Part shown: positions 1 through 7,660 of the stretch, piece by piece | How positions within the stretch are numbered: position 1 is the first letter of the stretch | How the letters are laid out: each line of letters begins with the position of its first letter | Assembly: GCA_003024985.2 (NCBI GenBank) | Contig: PXIH01S0033096.1 | DNA from: Euperipatoides rowelli | Taxonomy: Eukaryota > Onychophora > Udeonychophora > Euonychophora > Peripatopsidae | Reading direction: 5' to 3' (one strand) | DNA length: 10,842 nucleotides | Made by a program: the position numbers and the translations under genes | Notes under the pieces: model-generated | What the model was told of the DNA's origin: nothing | The model's input: only the letters and a program-made list of their open reading frames with translations | The model's database searches: none

Positions 1-26
1 AAATACATTGACAGTGTACATCTCAG

Positions 27-185
27 ATTGTCCATTGGTCTCGACTGTTGGCTGTCAGAGCTTGTACATATAATGGTCATAAGTTTGATCCTGGGCAACC
101 CTGGTGTGGTAATGCTGAATTTTCTTTCATCATCTGTACACACCAGGGAATTTTTCTATGTAATTTTCTCTTAGAATCAGCTTGA
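27..185 (+). CDS. 3' terminal exon of a cysteine-containing, VWC-like protein (partial)
   Basis: I read an open frame of 52 codons ending in TGA at 183-185. It starts after a plausible acceptor (CATCTCAG, AG at 25-26, phase 0); the same frame is open back to 12. The centre reads ACTYNGHKFDPGQPWCGN, followed by a C-x3-G-x3-C stretch (CTHQGIFLC). The pattern C-x-Y-N-G-x2-F-x2-G-Q-x-W resembles the start of von Willebrand factor type C domains of secreted and matrix proteins. The following cysteines do not match the usual CxxCxC spacing, so the domain is divergent, decayed or misread. The stop is followed about 100 bp later by AATAAA (286), as expected for a last exon. A possible donor (GTAATT, GT at 160-161) would make it an internal exon instead. 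The opposite strand also carries an open frame (77-304), which I treat as a shadow. Function would be extracellular if the VWC reading is right; that part is inference. Confidence 0.38.
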   Translation: MVHWSRLLAVRACTYNGHKFDPGQPWCGNAEFSFIICTHQGIFLCNFLLESA

Positions 186-285
186 TCAGTGCAATATTGT
201 TTTTCCCTAATCTCGGACAAAAATATTTCTGGATATCTGAACCTGTTTATACTGCAAGTCGACATTGTAAAAATGGATATAGTGT

Positions 286-291
286 AATAAA
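286..291 (+). promoter_or_regulatory. Poly(A) signal AATAAA
   Basis: A canonical AATAAA hexamer lies about 100 bp after the TGA of the 1-185 exon, in AT-rich DNA. Its position agrees with a short 3' UTR for that plus-strand gene. AATAAA occurs often by chance in DNA this AT-rich, so support comes mainly from the position. Confidence 0.35.
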
Positions 292-929
292 TTAATTGTT
301 TCACCCTCCGCAGTGAAACATATTTAAAAAAAAAAAATCATTGACAGTTTATAGTCACAATTTATATAATCTAATATTGACTTCAAAAATTGTTCCAATA
401 TCAAAGTAGAAACTCTCTACACCCCTGGCTAAAAAAGGTCCACAGCATTCCAGTTTACTTTCTCCCCAAAATGGCCTTTGTGTCAGAAAACTAATTAGGC
501 CCATTGATAATTTAATTATGTTTAGTTTTAAGTTAAAATTATATTAAAAAGGGTTATTGCATCTTTTGGGGTATAGTGGATTTCACACATAATTGTAGTT
601 ATGGTTCAAGTTAAGGGTTTAGGCTAAGAGGGCAATAAAATATTAAAACTTTCAATAGTGAAATATGTCAAACATCTTGTGGGTGGGGGAGGGAAGTGTG
701 AACTGAAATATTGCTGGGAGGTCTTGAACTTTACAATTTTTATATTTAATTTAAGATATTATGAGAATAACACATTTTTTTTAATGTTTATATCATTTAG
801 ACCTACAGCTTCATCCTTCTCAATGTTTGTGAAAGTATTCCTTTTTTTTAAAAATATAAATATTTTTCTTTAGAAGTAGAGGACACCTTTGAAATGTTAT
901 GGTGGTTAATTACACTTATTTGAAAAATA

Positions 930-970
930 AGTTTATTGTAGTGCTTTCTATAGTTTATTGTAGTGCTTTC
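930..970. repeat. 22-bp tandem duplication
   Basis: The 19-base string AGTTTATTGTAGTGCTTTC occurs at 930-948 and again, identical, at 952-970, with only TAT between the copies. This is a recent slippage-type duplication in non-coding DNA. No function is implied. Confidence 0.9.
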
Positions 971-1133
971 AAATAAAGGGATACTGCTTAGGACTGTTTA
1001 TCTACTTTTAATAATTATGAAACTGTGACAAAGCTTTTGGATTTTTTTTTTAAATATATTTATTTACAATATGTACATATTTTTATTATTTAACAATATT
1101 TTAAAGCACATTTTTTATCAAGCTTTTATTAAC

Positions 1134-1157
1134 TTGACCCTCCAATTTTTGGGTCAA
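1134..1157. repeat. Short inverted repeat, 7-bp stem
   Basis: TTGACCC at 1134-1140 pairs perfectly with GGGTCAA at 1151-1157 across a 10-base loop. It stands out because it is GC-richer than its surroundings. It could form a small hairpin, but no adjacent gene or T-tract suggests a regulatory role. Confidence 0.6.
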
Positions 1158-1384
1158 AGTACCATTAATTTTTTCACTCAATTTGCATTATATAATTTTG
1201 AAATTTGGCTTACTGGTTCAATCCCAGTGACCATACAATAATCAGTCATAACTTGTAGAAAAATTTTGCTAATAAATTTAAAAAAATGGATTATAACTTA
1301 TGTTGATGCCTGAACACTCACTAGACAAGAATAAATGTAGCTCAATAGACAAGAGTAATATGCACTCACTAGATAAGTTTTAAG

Positions 1385-1825
1385 GCACCAACTAGACAAG
1401 AGTAATAAGCCCTCACTAGAGAAGAGTAAAGGAAACTCAGTAGATAAGAGTAAAAGTCATTCACTATGTAAGATTAAAGGGCACCAACTAGACAAGAGTA
1501 ATAAGCACTCACTAGAGAAGAGTAAAGGAAACTCAGTAGATAAGAGTAAACTGCACTCACTAGATAAGATTAAAGGGCACCAACTAGACAAGAGTAATAA
1601 GCACTCACTAGAGAAGAGTAAAGGAAACTCAATAGATAAGAGTAAAAGTCACTCACTAGATAAGATTAAAGGGCACCAACTAGAAAAGAATAATAAGCAC
1701 TCACTAGAGAAGAGTAAAGGAAACTCAATAGATAAGTGTAAAAGTCACTCACTAGATAAGATTAAAGGGCACCAACTAGACAAGAGTAATAAGCACTCAC
1801 TAGACAAAAGTAAATGAAACTCATT
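1385..1825 (+). repeat. Higher-order repeat inside the minisatellite, 96-bp period
   Basis: The marker string GCACCAACTAG begins at 1385, 1481, 1577, 1673 and 1769, exactly 96 bp apart each time; at 1673 it continues AAAAGAA instead of ACAAGAG. Each block holds four 24-bp monomers in a fixed order: GCACCAAC type, GCACTCACTAGAGAAG type, GAAACTCA(G/A)TAGATAAG type, and a (T/A)CACTAGATAAGATTAAA type. The last block is diverged. This shows amplification in units of four monomers near the left edge of the array. Confidence 0.92.
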
Positions 1826-2824
1826 AGATGATTAACATGCAATCACTAGAGAAGAGCAAAAGACAATCACTAGTCAAGAGTAAAGTGAGCTCACTAGCCA
1901 AATTAAAGTGAGNTCACAAGACAAGTGTATAGAAAACTCACTAGATAAAAGTAAAAGGAACTCACTAGAAAAGATTAAAGGACACTATAGATTAGAGTAA
2001 AGGGTGCTCACTACACAAGAATAAAAGACATTCACTAGACCATAGTATATGGAGCTCAATAGACAAGAGAAAAAATCACTAGACAAGAGTAGAGGGTGCT
2101 CACTGGACAAAAGCAAATGGAGCTCACTAGATAATAGTAAAAGGCTCTCACTAGACAAGAGAAAAGGGTGCTCATTAGATTAGAAAAAAGTAAAGGGTGC
2201 TCACTAGACAATAGAAAATGGTGCCCACTAGACAAAAAGACTGGGATCTCACTAGACAAGTAAAGGTTGCTTACTATACAAGAGTAAAGGGTGCTTACTA
2301 GATAATAGAAAGATCCTCAATAGAGAATAGTACATAAATATCAATAGACAATAGTAAAGGGCACTTACTAAACAATAGTAAAGGGTGATAACTAGATAAT
2401 AGCAAGGGAGCTCACTAGACAAGAGTAAATGTTGCTCACTATAAAGAGTAAAGGGTGCTCACTAAACAAGATTAAAGGGTGCTCACTATATAAAAGAAAT
2501 GGTGCTCACTAGACAATAGTATTGGTATCTCACTAGACAAGAGTAAAGAGTGCTCACTAGCCAAGAGTAAAGTGTGCTCACTAGACAATATTGAAGGTTG
2601 CTCATTAGACAAGAGTAACAGGCACTCAATAGACAAGAGTAAATGGTGCCTATTAGACAAGAGTAAAGGGCACTCACTAGACAAGAGTGAAGGGTGCTCA
2701 CTAGATAAGAGAAAGGGTGTTCACTAGACAATAGTACTGGGATCTCACAATACAAGTATAAAGGCTGCTCAATAGACAAGGGTAAAGTGTGCTCACTAGA
2801 CAAGAGTAAAGGGTGCTCACTAGA

Positions 2825-3037
2825 CAGGAATAAAAAGTGCTCACTAGATAAGAGAAATGGTGCTGACTAGACAATAATACATGGATCTAACTAGACAAGA
2901 GTAAAGGGTGCTCACTAGACAAGAGTAAAGNCAGGAATAAAAAGTGCTCACTAGATAAGAGAAATGGTGCTGACTAGACAATAATACATGGATCTAACTA
3001 GACAAGAGTAAAGGGTGCTCACTAGACAAGAGTAAAG
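2825..3037 (+). repeat. Exact 106-bp duplication around an N
   Basis: Positions 2825-2930 and 2932-3037 are identical as far as I can read, and the single N at 2931 lies exactly between them. The offset of 107 bp is not a multiple of the 24-bp monomer, so the second copy restarts out of register. Exact identity, the N and the broken register point to a gap join where overlapping read ends were both kept. The copy number here should not be trusted. Confidence 0.85.
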
Positions 3038-3108
3038 GGTACTCACTAGACAAGAGTAAAGGGTGCTCACTAGACAAGAGTAAAGGGTGCTCACTAGACA
3101 AGAGTAAA

Positions 3109-3896
3109 GGGTACTCACTAGACAATATTACAGGGATCTCACTAGACAAGAGTTAAGCATGCTTACTAGACAAAAATAAAGTGTGCTCACTAAACAAGAG
3201 TCAAGCATGCTCATTAGATAATAGTGATGGGTACTCATTAGGGAATAGAAAAGGGTGTTCACTAGAGAAAAAGACAGGGGTATCTCTAGACACAAGTAAA
3301 GGTTACTCACTAGAAAAGAGTAAAGGGGGTAATAGTACAGGGATCTTACAGACAAGAGTAAATTGCACTCACTAGACAAGAGTAAAGGGCACTCCATAGA
3401 CTTGAGTAAAGGGCACTCACTAGACAAGAGTAAATGGTGCTCACTAGACAAGAGTAACATGTGCTTACTAGACAAGAGTAAAGCGTGCTCACTAGACAAG
3501 AGTAAAGGGTACTCACTAGACAATATTACAGGGATCTCACTAGACAAGAGTTAAGCATGCTTACTAGACAAAAGTAAAGTGTGCTCACTAAACAAGAGTC
3601 AAGCATGCTCATTAGATAATAGTGATGGGTACTAATTAGGGAATAGAAAAGGGTGTTCACTAGAAAAAAAGACAGGGGTATCACTAGACACAAGTAAAGG
3701 TTACTCACTAGAAAAGAGTAAAGGGTGTAAAGGGTGTAATAGTACAGGGATCTTACAGACAAAAGTAAATTACTCTCACTAGACAAGAGTAAAGGGCACT
3801 CCCTAGACTTGAGTAAAGGGCACTCACTAGACAAGAGTAAATGGTGCTCACTAGACAAGAGTAACATGTGCTTACTAGACATGAGTAAAGGGTGGT
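3109..3896 (+). repeat. About 380-bp segmental duplication within the minisatellite
   Basis: The block about 3109-3487 recurs at about 3507-3896 with the same unusual monomers in the same order: the CAATATTACAGGGATCTC variant (3123 and 3521), AAGCATGCTTACTAGAC, TAATAGTGATGGGTACT, the GGGAATAGAAAAGGGTGTTC variant, a truncated monomer near AATAGTACAGGGATCTTACA, and AGAGTAACATGTGCTTAC. The offset is 398 bp at the left and 407 bp at the right because copy 2 carries a 9-bp insertion (repeated GTAAAGGGT, near 3725). Several base differences show it is a real, older duplication rather than an assembly echo. Confidence 0.88.
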
Positions 3897-5640
3897 CACT
3901 AGACAAGAGTAAAAGTTGCTTACTAGACAATAGAAATGGTGCTCTCTAGACAAGAAGACAGGGATCCCACTAGAAAATAGTAAATGTTGTTAACTAGACA
4001 TAAGTTAAGGGTGCTTACAAGACAAGTATAAAGGGTGCTCACTAGATAAGAGAAAGGGTGCTCACTAGACAATAGTACAGGGTACTTACTAGACAATAGT
4101 ACAGGGATCTCACTAGACAAGAGTAAAGTGTGCTCACTAGAAAAGAGTTAAGGCTGTTCACTAGACAAGAGTAAAATGTGCTCACTAAACAATAGTACAG
4201 GGATCTAACTAGTCAATAGTAAATAGTGCTCATTAGACAAGTGAAAAGTGTGCTTACTAGACAAGAGTTAAGGGTACTCACTAGACAGGAGTTAAGGGTA
4301 CTCATTAGAAAATAGTTAAGGGCACAAACAACACAAGAGTAAATGGTGCTCACTATACAAGAGAAAATGTTTTGCACTAGACAAGAGATAGGATGCTCAC
4401 TAAACAAGAGTAAAAGGATCTCACTAGACAATAGTAAAAAGTGATCACTAGACAAGTGTAAATGTAGTTCACTATTCAAGAATAAATAAAGTTAATTTGA
4501 CAAAAATAAATGCACTCACTAGTTAATAGGAAATGGAGCTCACTATACAAAGGCAAAGGTCTCTCAGAAGAAATGAGTAAAGAAGCATCACTAGACAAGA
4601 GTAAATGAGTTCACTAGAAAGAATCAAGTGCATTCATTAGACAGTTGTAAAGGGTGCTCCCAAGAAAAAGATGGAATGGAAATCACTAGGCAAGATTGAA
4701 GGTGCTCACTAGAAAAAAGAAAGGGGGCTCATTGGACAATAATAAAGTGAGTTCACTTGACAAGTGTAAAGGGTACACCTTAGATAAAAGTAAAGTGTGA
4801 TTACTAGACAATAGTAAAGTGAACTAACTAGAAAACAGTAAAGACTGATCCTTAGACAATAATACAGGTAGCTTATTAGACACTAGTAAAGGATGCTCAC
4901 AAGACAAAGGTAAAGGTTTATCACTAGTCAAAAATAAATGGAGTTTGATAGACAAGAGCAAAGGAACTCACTAGGAATAGGAAACCGAGCTCACTAACAA
5001 GAGTAAAGGCTCTCACTAAAAAAGACAGGCATCACTAGACAAGTGTAAAAAATGCTCACTAGACTAGAGTAAATAGTGCTCATTAGACAATATTAAAGAG
5101 TGTTCAATATAAAGGAGTAAAAATAGATTACTAGACAATAGAAAATTGACCTAACTAGCAGAGATAGGGCACTTAATAGACAATACTCAAGTGGAATTAC
5201 TAGTCAAGGGTTATAGTAGCTCACTAGACAAAAGTAAGGGGTTAATAGACAAGCGTAAAGGGTGTACACTATACAATAGTAACAGGGGCTTGTTGAACAA
5301 TCATAAAAGAAAGTCAAAGACAAGTGTAAACATGCTCAGTAGACAATAGTATAAGGGCACTCACTAAACAATAGGCAATGGAGCTGACTAGACAAGAGTA
5401 ATGGACTCTACACCAACAAGAGTAAAATGCTTCATTTGACAAGAATAAAGGGAGTTCAATAAACAAGAGTAAAATGCTTCATTTCACAAGAGTAAAGGGA
5501 GTTCAATAGTCAAGAGTAAATGAAGCCGAATAGACAAGAGTCAAGTGATGCTTACTAAACAATAATAAATGAAACTGACTGCACAAGAGTAAAGGCTCTC
5601 ACTAGACAAGAATAAAGAGGCACTACTGGACAAGAGTATA

Positions 5641-5950
5641 AGATTCAAGAGATATAAGAACTGTTAAAATTAAGTCAACATTGTAGGTCTAAATAAGATT
5701 AGGCACAAAGGTGAAGGACACATAGAACACAAGAGTGGTCATATCTTCTACTACCAAGGAAAAACATTAGGACATATGGTGGTGTTGAATTTATTAGCCA
5801 AAATAGATAACAGAAGATAGAAAGTGGTTATGATAGAGTTTTCAAGCTTGTAATTATGATAACTAAGAGATAAAAGATCCAGATAATCCAAGTAAAGCTA
5901 GCTGTTTTTAGAATCAAAGTTAGGCATCTAGTCTGTCATCACATTATTCA
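5641..5950. other. Spacer with no gene found
   Basis: Beyond the last recognisable 24-bp monomer the sequence is AT-rich and unique-looking. I see no open frame, RNA gene or repeat of note. Faint traces of the satellite motif (ACACAAGAGT near 5730) suggest the array once extended further. Confidence 0.5.
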
Positions 5951-6181
5951 CCATAAGGTTGGAAAACTGCTATTTCCAGTAAAATCATAAAAAATTAANT
6001 CGTGTTCTTTTCAATTTAACCCAAACACACGGTCAGGAGGTAGATAACTGTGTCCAGTGACTGGATAAACTACCTCAATCTCTTTGAACAGTTCGAGAAG
6101 ATAGTGTCAGGGGAGGGTATCGTAGAACAGGAAGTGATCTTCTAATTTAGAAATTCTGAAGTCTCTATGCTCATTGCTCAC
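5951..6181 (-). pseudogene. Decayed transposon-type protein fragment with a GHSYLPPDRVFG motif
   Basis: One minus-strand frame reads through 6181 to 5951 with two internal TGA stops (6107-6109 and 6011-6013). The first part ends HFLFYDTLP. After the first stop, 31 codons include HYLLELFKEIEVVYPVTGHS and continue YLPPDRVFGLN. After the second stop the frame resumes with KEH and continues to a TGA at 5948-5950. The (V/R)GHSYxPxDRxFG motif, followed a few residues later by a K-rich E-K segment, is one I recall from uncharacterised, transposon-associated proteins of animals (DUF7869-like, near the C-terminal end of a putative nuclease). That assignment is from memory. The stops and the lack of flanking coding sequence mark it as a dead relic. 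There is an N at 5999. The overlapping plus-strand frame at 6044-6142 is a shadow. Confidence 0.5.
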
Positions 6182-6430
6182 CTAACTTACTGCCACCAAT
6201 GGATAATGCTGAGAGCACAGGTTTTAATTCACCAATTGACCAACATGACAATCTCCCACTATTCAATATAGTCATTTTATTACTACTCACTAGGATTTTA
6301 AAAAACAATAAAGATTTTGTATACATGGTTATAACCTTATTTTTATTTGGTTATAATTATTGTATAAAACTTAAACTGTCACTTTTAATCAAATAATAAA
6401 CAGACAAATTACCTTGCAGTATTTGCCACT

Positions 6431-6477
6431 TGTTTTTTCATTTAATTTGTGTTTTTTTTTTGTTTTTTGTTTTTTTG
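6431..6477 (+). repeat. T-rich low-complexity tract
   Basis: A stretch of T runs interrupted by single G, C or A bases, longest at about 6452-6477. On the minus strand it is A-rich and could be the poly(A) tail of an old retroposed element, but no target-site duplication or element body was recognised. Confidence 0.5.
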
Positions 6478-6641
6478 GGTAATTTTCTAGCTTTTTCCCC
6501 AGATCTAACTGGTGATACAAAATCCATCATACAAAGATTAGCCTAACTTTAATTCACAAATTAAAATTGTAAAAATACGCTACTGAATAAATAGTATAAC
6601 ATAACCTAATAAGTAGAAACAAAATGCTTCNTTATACTGAC

Positions 6642-6801
6642 CTTCCATCTGTATCGACTTTTGTAGTCAAATTATGAAATATAAATGATCCTTCAATAAT
6701 AATTATGGTATCACATCCGCTCACTGAGAGAACATCAAGGGTATATGTGCAAGCATTTCCAGCATTTTGTCTGATAAAATTTTGAATAACTGGTTTGAAA
6801 G
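6642..6801 (-). CDS. NTF2-like domain protein, third quarter exon (internal exon)
   Basis: A 160-bp exon on the minus strand, starting after TTTTACAG (AG at 6803-6802) and ending at AAG before GTCAGT (GT at 6641-6640). It enters in phase 1, matching the previous exon, and leaves in phase 2. It reads FKPVIQNFIRQNAGNA, then TYTLDVLSVSGCDTIIIIEG and SFIFHNLTTKVDTDG. The order of an amphipathic helix, a strand with a small-residue turn, then a hydrophobic strand ending in G followed by a polar loop matches the middle of NTF2-like folds (NTF2, NXT1/p15, G3BP N-terminal domain), where the strand usually reads like VVVxVxG. No internal stop is present. Function in nuclear transport, mRNA export or RNP assembly is possible for the family but cannot be picked from this sequence. 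The next exon (expected phase 2) was not found at lower coordinates. Confidence 0.6.
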
Positions 6802-6955
6802 CTGTAAAATATATAAAATTACAAATTTAAAGTATTCCATAAGAAACAATGTTAAATATTATATTATTTGATTTATTCCCTCTGAGAAGAAAAATATAAT
6901 AGGATTTGGAGAAAAACAAATGAATAGATGAGAAATATTAAAAAAACTGCATTAC

Positions 6956-7120
6956 TTTTTCTTGTTGTCTGTTTATAGTTGTTGTACAAATATAGAAATT
7001 TTCCATTTTCATCACCATACATTTTTAATAGTTCATTGACCAGTTCTGGATTATCATAAGCTCTTTTGAATAAATCACACCATTTTGTCATGAAGTTAAT
7101 AGCTTTATTGTATGATAGAC
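6956..7120 (-). CDS. NTF2-like domain protein, N-terminal helical exon (internal exon)
   Basis: A 165-bp exon on the minus strand. It follows the acceptor TTTTTATTTTTAG (AG at 7122-7121) and ends before GTAATG (GT at 6955-6954). Both flanking introns are phase 1. The 54 complete codons include LSYNKAINFMTKWCDLFKRA, YDNPELVNELLKMYGDENGK and FLYLYNNYKQTTRK. The pattern helix - F/W..LF...YDNPELV..LLKMYGDENGKF strongly recalls the first two helices and following strand of NTF2-like proteins (compare the FVRQYY..L...P..L...YG pattern of G3BP). The 154-bp intron to the next exon is short and AT-rich. The reading frame is open beyond both splice sites for 6873-7142, but those ends turn into low-complexity F/I/L and are intronic. 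The start codon must lie in an upstream exon (above 7122) that I could not identify. Codon use and residue variety are clearly richer than the surrounding DNA. Confidence 0.62.
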
Positions 7121-7285
7121 CTAAAAATAAAAATATTACCATTTTTCAAAACTTTATTTATACTTTTTCAAAAAAGTTATCCATTGCCTTGTAAAAAAAA
7201 ATAGGGAAAGATTTCATAATGTCATTCATTTGTCGGAGGCATGGTCTATTACAAGAGGGACAGTAATCTATCATCATTCTATTAT

Positions 7286-7660
7286 TATATAAAGAAAAAA
7301 TAATTCTAACAAACCAATTTTTTTTTTGTGATTATATTTCTAAAAGCCGCATTCATTATAAGCTTATACTGTAAGCTATGTTCAAATAATCCATTGTTAT
7401 ATGTTTCAAAATGTATAACATATAGAAAAAAAGTTAAATAGTATGTTTTGTTCTATTTATTGCCGTGTATTTTATTATATAAAGCAAAAAAAAATTCTAA
7501 CAAACATATTTTTTTATATTGTTTTATTTATAAAAGTTGGGCATTCAATAGCTAAATATTACAAAATCTATAATAACAGATAGAAAAAAACTTAAATAGT
7601 ATATTTTGTTATATTATATATAAAAAATCCAACAAACCATTTTTTTTTTTTTTTATGAGT
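7286..7660. repeat. Degenerate long-period tandem repeat, about three copies
   Basis: The marker A(T)TCTAACAAAC, preceded by TATATAAAG-like bases and A runs and followed by a T run, occurs at 7302, 7494 and, as ATCCAACAAAC, at 7627. The string ATAGAAAAAAAGTTAAATAG near 7421 recurs as ATAGAAAAAAACTTAAATAG near 7582. The spacings of about 192 and 133 bp show copies with a large indel. It lies upstream of the NTF2-like exons on their strand, so it is probably intronic or 5' flanking DNA. No coding potential is seen. Confidence 0.65.

Larger units (their letters stand above)
300..1312. other. AT-rich intergenic DNA without a recognisable gene
   Basis: This kilobase is strongly AT-rich, with runs of A or T of 8 to 11 bases. 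It has no open frame with coding character; the 71-codon frame at 658-873 is low-complexity and rich in F, I and N. It contains the short duplication at 930-970, the inverted repeat at 1134-1157 and the T-arm-like hairpin at 1212-1228, listed separately. The stretch about 420-480 is less AT-rich than its surroundings and may be an old repeat that I do not recognise. Confidence 0.6.
1313..5640 (+). repeat. 4.3-kb minisatellite, 24-bp monomer, about 180 copies
   Basis: The whole stretch is built from a 24-bp unit with core CACTAGACAAGAGTAAAG, followed usually by GGTGCT or GGCACT before the next core. Monomers are most alike around 2500-4200 and more diverged, with indels, toward both ends (1313-1500 and 4500-5640), as expected when unequal exchange homogenises the interior. 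Two monomer types alternate: CAAGAGTAAAG and a variant CAATAGTACAGGGATCTCAC, seen for example near 4070-4125 and, less exactly, near 2515, 2730, 3123 and 3521. Because 24 is divisible by 3, one plus frame (repeat SLDKSKGC) and two minus frames (for example SSEHPLLL and CLVSTLYS) lack stops. This explains all long open frames between 2056 and 4479. The 5640 edge is gradual. An N occurs at 1913 and another at 2931. I see no gene in the array. Confidence 0.97.

Noticed and set aside
77-304. 75-codon minus-strand frame with some mixed composition
   Set aside because: The plus strand has a better explanation (VWC-like motif, stop, poly(A) signal). The minus frame has no motif and no splice support, and ends at a TGA directly after the overlap.
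658-873. 71-codon plus-strand frame
   Set aside because: It is dominated by F, I, N and K from AT-rich sequence and has no motif or splice context.
2056-4479. Long minus- and plus-strand open frames (up to 139 codons) rich in Leu, Ser and Cys, resembling repetitive or membrane proteins
   Set aside because: They are direct consequences of the 24-bp repeat being a whole number of codons. They overlap in several frames on both strands, stop at indels and show no independent coding signal.
1313-5640. CRISPR-like array
   Set aside because: There are no unique spacers between the repeats; the 24-bp units are contiguous and degenerate. The surrounding DNA is eukaryotic with spliced exons.
6199-6396. 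65-codon plus-strand frame starting MDNAESTGFNSPIDQHDN
   Set aside because: The first part has mixed composition but the rest is AT-rich low complexity. There is no recognisable domain, and it overlaps the edge of the minus-strand transposon relic.
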